From an uncultured Sunxiuqinia sp. (GTDB taxonomy: Bacteria; Bacteroidota; Bacteroidia; Bacteroidales; Prolixibacteraceae): 64,000 nt of DNA. The notes under the pieces were generated by a model. That model had not been told where the DNA came from. It saw only the letters and a program-made list of their open reading frames with translations, and did no database searches. Location of the stretch: contig NZ_CANLZV010000001.1 of the NCBI RefSeq assembly GCF_947495665.1, positions 310,001-374,000 of the forward strand. The letters run 5' to 3'. Positions 27,613 through 35,791 of the stretch are shown here, piece after piece. The first letter of the stretch is position 1. Each line of letters begins with the position of its first letter. The translations under genes were made by a program, and so were the position numbers.

Positions 27613-29868
27613 TTAATTTACATTGGATTCTAAAAACTTAGGTTTTGTGATTGTGGTCAGAGCCGGAATCAGCAACAAAGCGCTGATCAGGCACGAAAAA
27701 ATAGAAATAACAACCAGCAGCCCGAAAAAACGAAGGGGTGCAAAGCTGGAAAAAATTAAAGCTGAAAAGCCGACAAAAACAGAGAATGCGTTAAATACAA
27801 TTCCTTTACCGGTGGTTTTTAAGGTTTGTGTTATGGCTATTTTGCTATTGTGTGAAACAGCGTATTCTGTCTTGTAGCGCCATAAAAAGTGAATGGTATA
27901 ATCAATGCCAACGCCAATCATAATTGAAGATAACAGGGCCGTTACAATGTCGAGGTGGATGTTTACGAAGCCCATCATCCCAAATAGGTAAAGCGTGGAA
28001 ACAACCAACGGAAGCGAGCCTTTTGCTCCGGCTGCAAATGACTTGAATATGATGGATAGCAAAACAAAAATGATGGCAAGTGCTAGCAATAGCGAGGCTA
28101 CTTGCCCTTCGATAACCATGTCGGCTATTTGAATTTTCGACAGTCCGGGGCCCGCTATACAAACCAATTGTGGATCATTTTGAGTGATTTGGTGCAGCGA
28201 TTTTAAGAGCGATTTTCCGGCTTGGTTACTGCCGTCATTTAGGCTGACCAGGATTCGCGTATGTTCATAGTTGTAATCAATAAATTGAGCGATTTGGTCT
28301 TCGTAGCCTCCCATGGTGAAAATCTCCAGGCTCTGTTCGGCTTCGGCTTTGGATGCAGGCAAGGCCAGGTAGCCAACTTCTTCAGGCGTGTACATGCCTT
28401 TGCTCAGCTCTTTGAAAAACGTACTTGGAGAAATTACATGCCCTGCTTCAGGCAGTTGTTCTATTTGCTTTGTATAGTTCTCCAATCGGGTTAGTGTTTC
28501 AGGGGACAGTACATCGCCCTCAAACAACAGGGAAATGTATTGCGAACCCCCAAATTTTTCATTCACCAGTTCAATGCCTTGCCTGATGTCAGATTTGCCA
28601 ATGAAATAGCTTTCAACATTGGTGTCCACTTTTAGTAAGAACAGTCCGGCAATGCTGATGAGCGCAATTCCCAGAAATGAAGCGATGACGCTTTTGGGAT
28701 AACTGGCGACCCAAAAAGCAAACCGATTGAGTATTTTATCGATAAGCAATGGTTTTTTGTTTTCTGCCGGTATTGTGTTTGGTTTCTGGTAGAATGTTAA
28801 AAGTACCGGAACTAAAAGCAGGCTCATTAAAAGCGCCAGCCCGATGCCTACCGATGCAAGTACTCCTAGTTGGGCTGCTGGTTTCATTTGGTGCGAAAGC
28901 AATCCCAGCATGCCGCCAATCGTAGTTAGTGCCGTAATGACAATGGGTTTGCGCAATTCCCTAGATATTTCTACGGCAATGGCTTTCATGCTTAGTTGGG
29001 GTGAAACAGCCAGTTTTTCCTGGTAGGCGTTGATGAGGTGAATGCTGTAGTCGTTGGCAATGGCAATCAACATAATGGGAAGCAGCACGGATATCAGCGA
29101 AATTCCCCAACCCATAAGTGCCATGAATCCAAATGAAAACAGGATGGATAAAATGACAATAGCAAAAGGGAGTAAAACGCCTTTCCATTCACGAAATGAA
29201 AAATAGAGCATGAAAACCATTAAAATTAGGGCGGCCGGGAGTAAGGTGAACAGGTCTTTTTTGATGTAGGACTTGATGGCGTGCCGAATATAGGATAAGC
29301 CACCAATATAGATTTTTTCTTGTCCGGGTGTCTGTTCAATGACTTCCTGGATGGCTGGAATAAGGACGCCATCCTCGCTTTCATTGGATTTGGTGATGAT
29401 GATGGCTGTTGCTGAAAAGTCAGAGGCGACAAAGCGCTGGCCTATTTTGTTGGAGCGAATCTTTTGTTTCAGCTCTTTCAGTGCTTTCGGTTCTGTTGGA
29501 ATTTTATCAATTATTGGGGCGAGCTCGGTAATACCATCTTCCAGTTTTATGTCGATCACGTCAATTAGTGACAGGCAGTTTTCAACGCCATCCAGTTTTT
29601 GCAGTTCTTCGGAAAGGCGAACCATGCGGTCGTACGTCTGCTGATTGATAATGTTGCTGTCTTTGGTCAGTATCAGCATAATCTTTTCGCTTCCCCCAAA
29701 AATACTGTCCAGTTGGTTGAGGTAAGCCCGGTTCCCGACGTTGGTTGGAATGTAGTCGTCAAAGCTTGGATTGATGGTAAGCTTGCTGAATTGTGAAACC
29801 GAAAGTAATGCAAGGGCGATAATGCCGATGATTAATGAAAATCTGTATTTTTTGACTAGCGTATTCAC
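27613..29868 (-). CDS. RND/MMPL-family exporter
   Basis: 751 residues with two repeated halves. Each has one membrane segment, a periplasmic domain (about 35-195 and 410-570) and five or six membrane helices. The helices contain LPIMLIAIANDYSIHLINAY and SIMIGVGIDYTIHFLWRY, the D-rich TM4 signature of the MMPL/SSD group. It is the first gene of the leftward lipid locus and, with the LolA-like protein, a probable lipid export pair comparable in layout to hopanoid or mycolate exporters. Confidence 0.87.
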   Translation of the reverse strand: MNTLVKKYRFSLIIGIIALALLSVSQFSKLTINPSFDDYIPTNVGNRAYLNQLDSIFGGSEKIMLILTKDSNIINQQTYDRMVRLSEELQKLDGVENCLSLIDVIDIKLEDGITELAPIIDKIPTEPKALKELKQKIRSNKIGQRFVASDFSATAIIITKSNESEDGVLIPAIQEVIEQTPGQEKIYIGGLSYIRHAIKSYIKKDLFTLLPAALILMVFMLYFSFREWKGVLLPFAIVILSILFSFGFMALMGWGISLISVLLPIMLIAIANDYSIHLINAYQEKLAVSPQLSMKAIAVEISRELRKPIVITALTTIGGMLGLLSHQMKPAAQLGVLASVGIGLALLMSLLLVPVLLTFYQKPNTIPAENKKPLLIDKILNRFAFWVASYPKSVIASFLGIALISIAGLFLLKVDTNVESYFIGKSDIRQGIELVNEKFGGSQYISLLFEGDVLSPETLTRLENYTKQIEQLPEAGHVISPSTFFKELSKGMYTPEEVGYLALPASKAEAEQSLEIFTMGGYEDQIAQFIDYNYEHTRILVSLNDGSNQAGKSLLKSLHQITQNDPQLVCIAGPGLSKIQIADMVIEGQVASLLLALAIIFVLLSIIFKSFAAGAKGSLPLVVSTLYLFGMMGFVNIHLDIVTALLSSIMIGVGIDYTIHFLWRYKTEYAVSHNSKIAITQTLKTTGKGIVFNAFSVFVGFSALIFSSFAPLRFFGLLVVISIFSCLISALLLIPALTTITKPKFLESNVN

Positions 29869-29932
29869 GGCTTTCTGATTCTTATTTTTTGTTACCCGGT
29901 ATATTTATAAAGGCAGTCTCATGTCGCTTCAA

Positions 29933-29947
29933 AAACGATAATCGTTT
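29933..29947. promoter_or_regulatory. 15-bp palindrome upstream of the RND operon
   Basis: AAACGATAATCGTTT is a perfect dyad around a central A, 65 bp upstream of the start of the leftward lipid operon. The position suits an operator, but no cognate regulator is evident. Confidence 0.4.
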
Positions 29948-30459
29948 AATGGTCTGTTTTTGTGCAAAAAATAACTTGCCTGTCAATCAAAGCATGGCAT
30001 GGTGTGTCCGGCAGTACTTTGAGATACATCTACAGTGTGTTTACTTTTAGTAATTAACTGGTTTTAGTAAGCTGTATTTTTTGTATGTGTTTGGCAGTGG
30101 CTTGTTTGTCTCGGTTTGTCATTGGTATTGCTTATGGCGACACAAACAGTATTGGCTTGCCGGTCAGGAGCCAGGATGGATATGTTATGAATTGAATCTG
30201 TTTTCATGGTTTTCTGCTTATTCGACTAAATCCGTTTTTGAGTAGCAAATGTAGCTTTTTTTACCAATCCAAAAGAATATTTCAAAGGAAATTGAAATTG
30301 GGTAATAAAAGATTTGCATGGGACAGGGCCCTTTACAGCCCAACCAGACAGTTTCTTTTTGTAGGGAATGAAGCTAGAGACAGAGCAATGCCTGCAAAAT
30401 GTGAATAGAAAAAGCAGCGGCTTTTCTCTCTGTTTTAACTTCTGAATTTTTAGTGGATT

Positions 30460-30510
30460 GTTTTTTGAAGAAAAAAGTCGGGATGACTGGATTCTCTACG
30501 CATCCCGAAC
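30460..30510 (-). terminator. Rho-independent terminator of the phage immunity transcript
   Basis: Read on the minus strand, TCGGGATG and CATCCCGA form an 8-bp stem with a 15-base loop, followed by ACTTTTTTCTTC. It sits downstream of the exonuclease stop at 30599 and may mark the functional left end of the prophage. Confidence 0.7.
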
Positions 30511-30598
30511 AGTTTGATTTTGTTGTTCTTTTTCAGTGTCTACCTTGTCTACTTCAATGCAGGGAGACAGAGGTATTGTCTACTTTCTGGGTTGTTTT

Positions 30599-31537
30599 TC
30601 ATTTTACTAGGCGAATGTCAATCTCTATAGGATTATCGACTTTTACTCCTGCCTCATTTAGCATCTCAATAACTTCGACTTCAGTTATTATTTTCGCATC
30701 ACAACCGGCTTCAATATTTGCCTGCATCTTTTTTATTTTAGCAGGGCCAACACCATTGCCAGCACAAAGAATATTCGTTTTCTTCCCGATTGAAGAATCG
30801 ATGTCTGCGCCCAAATCCTTAATTATTTTTGCAAGAACTTTGCGATCTGGCCAGTTTGAATAGGTGCCTGAAATCACGACCTTTTTATCGAAGAATGGAT
30901 TATTGCAGTCTATGTTGTCGGAGATTTCTTGCTTTAGTAACTCTCCTGATATCCGTTGTGGCGATGGCCCTTTTCGTGGTGCCTTTATCCTTTTCTTCTC
31001 AACTTCATTAGCCCAGTCTTCAATTGATCTTTCGGTTAAGCTACAAGCCTCAGTAAAAACCAAGCCTGCAGCAATGGCATCCTCGCAGGCATCATGATGC
31101 TTAAACTCAATTCCTAAAAAGCTTGCAACATTTTTAAGTCCATAGCCTTTTTGTCGAAACTGTTCCCATGTCCTTCTAACAACAGCGGCATTGTCGAGCC
31201 AGTAAGAGTTTGGAAACTCCAGTGCATGCTTTTCGCAGGCCTGGCAAAAGGCAGTCCAGTCGAAAGGCTGATGATGAATTAATACCTGGTTATTTATTTG
31301 CTCAAAGAGTACAGGGTAGTATTCTTTAAAAGTAGGCGCATCGACAACATCTTCAGGGTGTATTTCATGAATGCCGATATTATATCCATCAAAATGAGTT
31401 TCAGGATTTATCAATTGGCTCACCTTGTTTGCTAATTCTCCATTTTTGAAAAAAGCCAGACCGATCTGACAGATGCTTGAGTAGTCAGAGTTGGCGGTTT
31501 CAAAGTCAATAGCGATAAAGTTCAGGTCTTTATTCAT
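30599..31537 (-). CDS. DEDDh 3'-5' exonuclease with C-terminal BRCT domain
   Basis: 312 residues. The exonuclease domain (about 5-165) has the DnaQ/RNase T residues: D11-F-E13, D93 (PFDW), H148 and D153 (HHDACED). A BRCT-like domain follows at about 214-290 (FDKKVVISGTYSNWPDRKVL and the KTNILCAGNGVGPAK turn). The architecture resembles the DNA polymerase III epsilon-like exonuclease-BRCT proteins of Bacteroidota. It lies beside the phage repressor, in the same transcript, and could be part of superinfection immunity or DNA metabolism. Confidence 0.8.
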   Translation of the reverse strand: MNKDLNFIAIDFETANSDYSSICQIGLAFFKNGELANKVSQLINPETHFDGYNIGIHEIHPEDVVDAPTFKEYYPVLFEQINNQVLIHHQPFDWTAFCQACEKHALEFPNSYWLDNAAVVRRTWEQFRQKGYGLKNVASFLGIEFKHHDACEDAIAAGLVFTEACSLTERSIEDWANEVEKKRIKAPRKGPSPQRISGELLKQEISDNIDCNNPFFDKKVVISGTYSNWPDRKVLAKIIKDLGADIDSSIGKKTNILCAGNGVGPAKIKKMQANIEAGCDAKIITEVEVIEMLNEAGVKVDNPIEIDIRLVK

Positions 31538-31561
31538 GATGATTAGTTTAGTTTCTCCACA

Positions 31562-31984
31562 CTACCCGCATTTTCCCTGGTCTTTTTTCAAAGACCGGTA
31601 CAGGTCTAGTAATTCCTCCTTAGCGGCAAGCGTTTCACGCAGCGCATCAATCTCGCGCTGCTTGGCAATGCAGTCCGGACAGTTGTAGATTTTTGCTTGC
31701 GTATCCGGTTTTTTCAGAGAATTAAGGGGCTCTACGGCGGTATTGTGTGGTTGTGATTTCTTATTTATATACTGATCTATGAATCTGTCGAGACTGATTT
31801 TAGCATTAAAGGAAAAGTTGAGTAGATAATCTGCTCTCAGATATTGGGTTTTCCCTTTCTTATAATTATTATAGACCGAAGGGCTTGACATGCCGCATAG
31901 TTCGGCAATCTTGTAGTCTTTTAGCCTGTGCTCATCTTTGTAGTTTTCTAGTGCCCTTCTAATGTCGTCTTCGTTTAGATTCAT
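31562..31984 (-). CDS. Phage repressor-like HTH protein
   Basis: 140 residues. An N-terminal helix-turn-helix (KDYKIAELCGMSSPSVYNNY, about 22-41) is followed by a CxxC pair (YNCPDCIAKQ) and a C-terminal coiled coil (REIDALRETLAAKEELLDLY). There is no peptidase domain, so induction would not be LexA-like self-cleavage. It is divergent from the early rightward genes with a 94-bp operator region between, the classical position for a lysogeny repressor. Confidence 0.75.
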   Translation of the reverse strand: MNLNEDDIRRALENYKDEHRLKDYKIAELCGMSSPSVYNNYKKGKTQYLRADYLLNFSFNAKISLDRFIDQYINKKSQPHNTAVEPLNSLKKPDTQAKIYNCPDCIAKQREIDALRETLAAKEELLDLYRSLKKDQGKCG

Positions 31985-32078
31985 TCTAAATAATGCTGAA
32001 ATCAGAATATTTGCATTCTGATCATTGGATTTAATATTCTGAATTAATAATATTGTACTAGAAAATTAAGTATAATAT
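31985..32078. promoter_or_regulatory. Divergent immunity/early operator-promoter region
   Basis: TCAGAATAT at 32002-32010 and its reverse complement ATATTCTGA at 32034-32042, with an additional ATTCTGA at 32015-32021, form an operator-like cluster. For the rightward promoter, TAATATTG (32048-32055) is one mismatch from the Bacteroidota -7 element with ATTG 21 bases upstream. The operator would lie between the two promoter boxes. Confidence 0.55.
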
Positions 32079-32270
32079 ATGAATGCAACAACAGCCAATA
32101 GAATGAATTTTCTGCTCAAACGAAACACCGAGCGCATCAACTTAGTGGTTCCTTCGGAGCTAAAAAAGGAAATGGTAAAGGCCGAGAAAGAACTTGACAT
32201 GAATGAATCGCAGTTTATTAAACTATGCATCATCGAGAAGCTCGACCGCCTGGAAGCCGAAAACCAATAA
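32079..32270 (+). CDS. Arc/ribbon-helix-helix-like small regulator
   Basis: 63 residues. RINLVVPSELKKEMVKAEKE followed by LDMNESQFIKLCIIEKL fits the strand-helix-helix pattern of RHH DNA-binding proteins (beta strand about 19-25). It is the first rightward gene after the repressor, the location of Cro-like or early regulators. The start could also be Met9. Confidence 0.65.
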   Translation: MNATTANRMNFLLKRNTERINLVVPSELKKEMVKAEKELDMNESQFIKLCIIEKLDRLEAENQ

Positions 32271-32280
32271 TTAGACAGAT

Positions 32281-32547
32281 ATGAAAAACTTAATTTATTG
32301 CCTTAAGTTTTATTTATTCTTTAAGGTGACATGGAAAGACCTTGACTTCAGCGCAAGACGAAGCTTGATTCGTAAATACAGAAATGAACAGCGCGACCCG
32401 AAAACAGCAATTTTCTACCGCACATTTAATAATGCTGTGAATTTTGAAGGGTATAAGTATCGTTTCAGTTTTGCTGGATTCTTGCCTCTCTTCTTCTCTA
32501 AGGAAACACACTATTGTTTTTTCACCGATGGTAACGAAATTGATTAA
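32281..32547 (+). CDS. Hypothetical phage protein, hydrophobic start
   Basis: 88 residues, unrecognised. The N-terminal MKNLIYCLKFYLFFKVTW is hydrophobic and could be a membrane anchor; the rest is basic and aromatic. It lies 10 bp after the RHH gene and 12 bp before the antirepressor gene, so it belongs to the early transcript. Confidence 0.55.
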   Translation: MKNLIYCLKFYLFFKVTWKDLDFSARRSLIRKYRNEQRDPKTAIFYRTFNNAVNFEGYKYRFSFAGFLPLFFSKETHYCFFTDGNEID

Positions 32548-32559
32548 CAAGGAGGAGCT

Positions 32560-33090
32560 ATGAAAAAGGAAGTCAAAAAATTTCTGGAGTTCAATGGCAA
32601 GGTCATTTACTTCGTAGCCGCCGACGGGCAGTACTGGATCGCATTAAAGCCAATTTGCGAAGCCTTGGGAGTAGATTTTGAAGCTCAAAGGAAGAATCTA
32701 AAAGAGGATGAAATATTGGCTCAACTACCGTCTGAGCAGACGGTGGTTGCCGCTGATGGAAAGCTGCGAAAAATGCTCTGCTTGCCTGAATTTTATATCT
32801 ACGGGTGGATATTTCAAATTCAATCTCAATCCGAAGATTTATTGAAATACAAATGGGAGTGTTACCGCGTATTGTACGAGCATTTTCACGGGGCTATTGG
32901 TGGCCGCAAGGACTTGCTGAAAGAAAAAGCAAAGGCCCAGCTTCAGATTGACCAGATATACAACGGGCTGACTCCTGACGAGGCAATCACAATTAACAAG
33001 GCTCGCAAAAAGATTAATCAAATAAATTCGAAGTTGCGTCAGCTAGACACCCAAACACTGCAAGAAGAGCGCGACCTTTTTTCAACCTAA
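32560..33090 (+). CDS. P22_AR_N-type phage antirepressor, copy 1
   Basis: 176 residues. The N-terminal domain (about 8-120) has KVIYFVAADGQYWIALKPICEALGVDFEAQRKNL and the KMLCLPEFYIYGWIFQIQ block of P22 antirepressor-like proteins. The C-terminal third is helical. A strong Shine-Dalgarno sequence (AAGGAGGAGC) precedes the ATG. It should antagonise a repressor by protein contact. A related copy lies at 56927. Confidence 0.8.
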   Translation: MKKEVKKFLEFNGKVIYFVAADGQYWIALKPICEALGVDFEAQRKNLKEDEILAQLPSEQTVVAADGKLRKMLCLPEFYIYGWIFQIQSQSEDLLKYKWECYRVLYEHFHGAIGGRKDLLKEKAKAQLQIDQIYNGLTPDEAITINKARKKINQINSKLRQLDTQTLQEERDLFST

Positions 33091-33099
33091 AAAAAACAA

Positions 33100-33136
33100 A
33101 TCCCGGATCAATGGTGCACCAACACCTCCCCGGGAT
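33100..33136 (+). ncRNA. Two-stem hairpin element, copy 1
   Basis: Outer stem ATCCCGG/CCGGGAT (33100-33106 with 33130-33136) and inner stem GGTG/CACC (33113-33116 with 33123-33126). The core CCGGATCA...GGTG...CACCTCCCCGGG is shared with copy 3. It lies 10 bp after the antirepressor and 15 bp before the next start codon. Without a U run it is better read as a leader or intercistronic RNA than a terminator. Confidence 0.6.
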
Positions 33137-33151
33137 AAAATCAAAAAGATT

Positions 33152-33712
33152 ATGACAAAAGTACATCAATTTTCGGTTGGGGCAAAGCTGCCGGCCGGTA
33201 TTATTGAAGGCACCGAAGCCTTCTGGTTCGATAACGAGAAGTGGTTAATCCACAACGGGCAAACGCTCAGGTACAACGAAGCACCCACGGGGGTTAAGCA
33301 AATGATTCAGGAGGCATTTATGGCCGACAAGGTATCGCACAAAATTATGAAGCAAGCGGGCATTACCAGCCTGAACGAGACTTTCGATACCTGGTACCGC
33401 TGTGTAATTGGTGCGTTGGACGATGCGCCCGATTTTGTGAACGGCAACCTGAACGCCGATGCTTACAACCACTCGTGTACCAACCACGATTGCGAACTAC
33501 GCGGCAAGCTGTGTAGCCTGGCCACCGGCCTGAAAAACTACGAGTGTCGCACCATTGAAGAGCTGAAAAAAGGCGAAACCATCGAGCAGGCCGCCAGTGA
33601 ACTGTGCCTGTCGGTTGCTGGAATGAAATCGCGCATTGAGAAGCTCAAGGAAAAACTGGATGCAAAAAACATGGCCGAGCTGATAGCCAAGGCCACTGAA
33701 ATAGGAATTTAA
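33152..33712 (+). CDS. Phage protein with C-terminal LuxR-like HTH
   Basis: 186 residues. The C-terminal part (KKGETIEQAASELCLSVAGMKSRIEKLKEKL, about 139-170) matches the LuxR-type HTH used by response regulators, and the following MAELIAKA is typical. The N-terminal half is unrecognised but has a Cys/His cluster CTNHDCELRGKLC that might bind zinc or a cofactor. It is probably a phage transcription regulator. Confidence 0.65.
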   Translation: MTKVHQFSVGAKLPAGIIEGTEAFWFDNEKWLIHNGQTLRYNEAPTGVKQMIQEAFMADKVSHKIMKQAGITSLNETFDTWYRCVIGALDDAPDFVNGNLNADAYNHSCTNHDCELRGKLCSLATGLKNYECRTIEELKKGETIEQAASELCLSVAGMKSRIEKLKEKLDAKNMAELIAKATEIGI

Positions 33713-33760
33713 TCAAACTGTCGAAACCAGCGGACGCCACGCCGCACAAACGAACAAGAA

Positions 33761-34102
33761 ATGAAACCTACCATTTACATTACCGGCAACGACTCGCTTC
33801 CGGAGGAACAATACCGGGCACAACTGCAAAAGGCCGAAACCCAAATTCGCAAGGAATTACCACACGCGGCCATTATCAATCCTCTAAAGCTGGGAATACC
33901 ATCGAGCTGGAGCCAGGAAGAACGCCTGCAGCTGCGGCTGAAAACCCTGAAAACAGCAACTGCTGTAGTTTTCCTCACCGGATGGATTAAAGGCCCATTG
34001 GCCAAGCAGGAGTACTGGCATGCACACGAAGCCAACAAGGATGTATTTCTGGATAACCAGATACCACAATTGCAACGAGAATACCGGGCAGCAGCTCACT
34101 AA
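33761..34102 (+). CDS. DUF4406-like nucleoside deoxyribosyltransferase-fold protein
   Basis: 113 residues. The opening TIYITGNDSLPE and the AVVFLTGWIKGPLAKQEYWHA block (about 68-88) fit DUF4406, a small Rossmann-like family related to nucleoside 2-deoxyribosyltransferases and common in phages. The role in phage nucleotide metabolism is inferred. Confidence 0.68.
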   Translation: MKPTIYITGNDSLPEEQYRAQLQKAETQIRKELPHAAIINPLKLGIPSSWSQEERLQLRLKTLKTATAVVFLTGWIKGPLAKQEYWHAHEANKDVFLDNQIPQLQREYRAAAH

Positions 34103-34109
34103 ACAAAAA

Positions 34110-34141
34110 CCCCGGAAAGGTCAGCCACAACCGCCCCGGGG
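34110..34141 (+). ncRNA. Two-stem hairpin element, copy 2 (diverged)
   Basis: Outer stem CCCCGG/CCGGGG (34110-34115 with 34136-34141) and inner GGT/ACC (34119-34121 with 34130-34132). The loop differs from copies 1 and 3, so the structure is kept while sequence changes. It lies between the DUF4406-like gene and the zinc-ribbon gene, ending 15 bp before the ATG. Confidence 0.5.
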
Positions 34142-34156
34142 AAAAATAACCGAATC

Positions 34157-34777
34157 ATGTGTACAACAAGTCTAACGAAAACCTACGAGAAAAGATGCGT
34201 CAACTGTGGTCAACTATTTGAAGCCAGTCAGCCACAAACACGCATTTGTTTCAGCTGTAAGAATCCTTTGAACAAGGTTTGTCCGGTGTGCAAAACCGAA
34301 TTTCAGGCCAAACGGATAGATACGGTTTACTGTTCCACCAAGTGCCGAAACCGGGCACCTATTCCATCGCGGCAAGATCCGGGGCCGGTACCGCCGAAGT
34401 CGTGCGCAATATGCCAGACTGATTTTACACCCAACCATAGCTCAGAAAAGTATTGCAGCCAGGAGTGTAGGCGCGAGGCAAGCCGCCGGGCGAATGCGGT
34501 GTATCAGGAGAAACTGAAAACACGTAGCGGTTCAATCCGGCGAAGCTCAACCAACGACCGCCGTAAGGAAACCGTAAATGCGGAGGATATGCCCGTGCTG
34601 AACCGGGTGAACAACCGGAATGACCGCGACAAGCTGCGGAGAGCCAAGGTGAAAAGCCCCGATCACACCAAGATGCCTTTTAAGCACTACGATGAAAAAC
34701 TGCGCATTATGCGCTACTTCCGGACGGAAGAAAAATACCACAACTTTTTAGAAACCAAGCAAAAGCAAAACGCATGA
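34157..34777 (+). CDS. Multi-zinc-ribbon phage protein
   Basis: 206 residues. Three CxxC...CxxC or CxxxC ribbons: C14/C17 with C31/C34, C42/C45 with C59/C63, and C83/C86 with C100/C104. A basic, polar C-terminal half follows (DRRKETVN, NRNDRDKLRRAK). It probably binds nucleic acid; specific function unknown. Its stop overlaps the next start as ATGA. Confidence 0.7.
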   Translation: MCTTSLTKTYEKRCVNCGQLFEASQPQTRICFSCKNPLNKVCPVCKTEFQAKRIDTVYCSTKCRNRAPIPSRQDPGPVPPKSCAICQTDFTPNHSSEKYCSQECRREASRRANAVYQEKLKTRSGSIRRSSTNDRRKETVNAEDMPVLNRVNNRNDRDKLRRAKVKSPDHTKMPFKHYDEKLRIMRYFRTEEKYHNFLETKQKQNA

Positions 34778-35016
34778 AAGTAACTCTAACATCAACTTCA
34801 AAGATTGTCATCCTCAAGCCAGGCTTGCTAAGCGATGGCCTTCCTGCCCGGATTTGGGTAGGCGAAACCGAATCTGGCGTAAAAGTACACGCCTTTATTA
34901 CCCGCATAGCGGTTGCCAAAGACCAGGACACCGAACAGTTTGAACGCGAACTGCAGCAGTGCGAAACACCCAGCGTTGAAATACAAGCAATTCCAAGACG
35001 ATTAATAATAGACTAG
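34774..35016 (+). CDS. Hypothetical phage protein
   Basis: 80 residues, unrecognised; a short beta-rich start (KVTLTSTSKIVILKPG) and no clear motif. It overlaps the zinc-ribbon gene by ATGA and is followed at 35019 by the next gene, so it is translated in a tightly packed early operon. Confidence 0.6.
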   Translation: MKVTLTSTSKIVILKPGLLSDGLPARIWVGETESGVKVHAFITRIAVAKDQDTEQFERELQQCETPSVEIQAIPRRLIID

Positions 35017-35018
35017 CC

Positions 35019-35363
35019 ATGGTAGAAAAGTATGAATGCAACTACGGTTTTCACGATGCAGCTGCAGTGTTTTTGATTGACAGGGACAAATTCACTCCTG
35101 AGGTTGCCAAAGAAGTCCTGGAGTTTTGGAGCTGGGAATACGATGAAGAAGCCGACCCTATTGAAGAGGCAATCAAAAAAACAGCCATTGAAGTTATTCA
35201 TGTTGCTTCACTTGAAGGCCTTAATACAGCTGGCGTTAAAAGTCAATTCGATTCAAAAGAAGGATGGTACAGGCTTGACGGCTCTGTAGGAATAACGCTA
35301 CTTAAAGTTGAAAACTATGAGTTTGACGAAGATCATTTAACTATCAATAAACTACAATCATGA
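35019..35363 (+). CDS. DUF2528-like phage protein
   Basis: 114 residues. KYECNYGFHDAAAVFLIDRDKFTPEVAKEVLEFWSWEYDE resembles DUF2528, a family of unknown function seen in phages and integrated elements. The C-terminal part (EGWYRLDGSVGITLLKVENYEFDEDHL) is acidic. ATGA overlap with the next gene. Confidence 0.55.
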   Translation: MVEKYECNYGFHDAAAVFLIDRDKFTPEVAKEVLEFWSWEYDEEADPIEEAIKKTAIEVIHVASLEGLNTAGVKSQFDSKEGWYRLDGSVGITLLKVENYEFDEDHLTINKLQS

Positions 35364-35614
35364 GCAATAAATCACCTCAAAAAGCAAATACCCGCATTTA
35401 TTTCGAAGATCATGGCCAGGACTTTTTATGGTGGGATCTGAACGAGAACAAGGAGGTTGTTGACTGTGGTCCGTTTCAAGCCAGCGTATGGGTTGGCAGC
35501 AAGGTAACCTGCGAACTGGAGCCTGGAAAGCAAGTTGACTTCATCAGCAAGTTTGATGACATTCTGAAGCTTAATTATCCAATTCAAACCATTGAAAATA
35601 CCAGTCATGCCTAA
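35360..35614 (+). CDS. Hypothetical phage protein
   Basis: 84 residues. Strand-rich, with aromatic TRIYFEDHGQDFLWWDLNENKEVV followed by VDCGPFQASVWVG; this suggests a small beta domain. No known family recognised. ATGA overlap with the preceding gene; its stop overlaps the next start. Confidence 0.6.
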   Translation: MSNKSPQKANTRIYFEDHGQDFLWWDLNENKEVVDCGPFQASVWVGSKVTCELEPGKQVDFISKFDDILKLNYPIQTIENTSHA

Positions 35615-35786
35615 GATTCAGCAAGTATTTGAGATCGACATTACCCCGGAAAAGTTCCTGCGCAATTGCAGCAGGGTAGAGCTGATTGAACTTCAACTCC
35701 TCTTAAGCAGCCCGCACTACCAACACCAAATGGAGGAACCCGAAGCGGGCGATGTATCAATGATTTATTTACCCACTAAACAATAG
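35607..35786 (+). CDS. Hypothetical small phage protein
   Basis: 59 residues from ATG 35607, which lies inside the last codons of the preceding gene; a TTG at 35592 is less likely. Helical segment ITPEKFLRNCSRVELIELQLLLSS. No family recognised. Confidence 0.55.
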   Translation: MPKIQQVFEIDITPEKFLRNCSRVELIELQLLLSSPHYQHQMEEPEAGDVSMIYLPTKQ

Positions 35787-35791
35787 TTCTT

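Larger units (their letters stand above)
29869..30598. other. Host/prophage junction region without genes
   Basis: About 730 bp with no convincing coding frame. It holds a 15-bp palindrome near the RND gene and a minus-strand terminator at 30460-30510. The left attachment site of the prophage is expected here, but the right end lies outside the window, so no core repeat can be identified. No tRNA is present. Confidence 0.55.

Noticed and set aside
29869-30598. tRNA or attachment-site tRNA at the host/prophage junction
   Set aside because: No cloverleaf-like arrangement or CCA-type end was seen.
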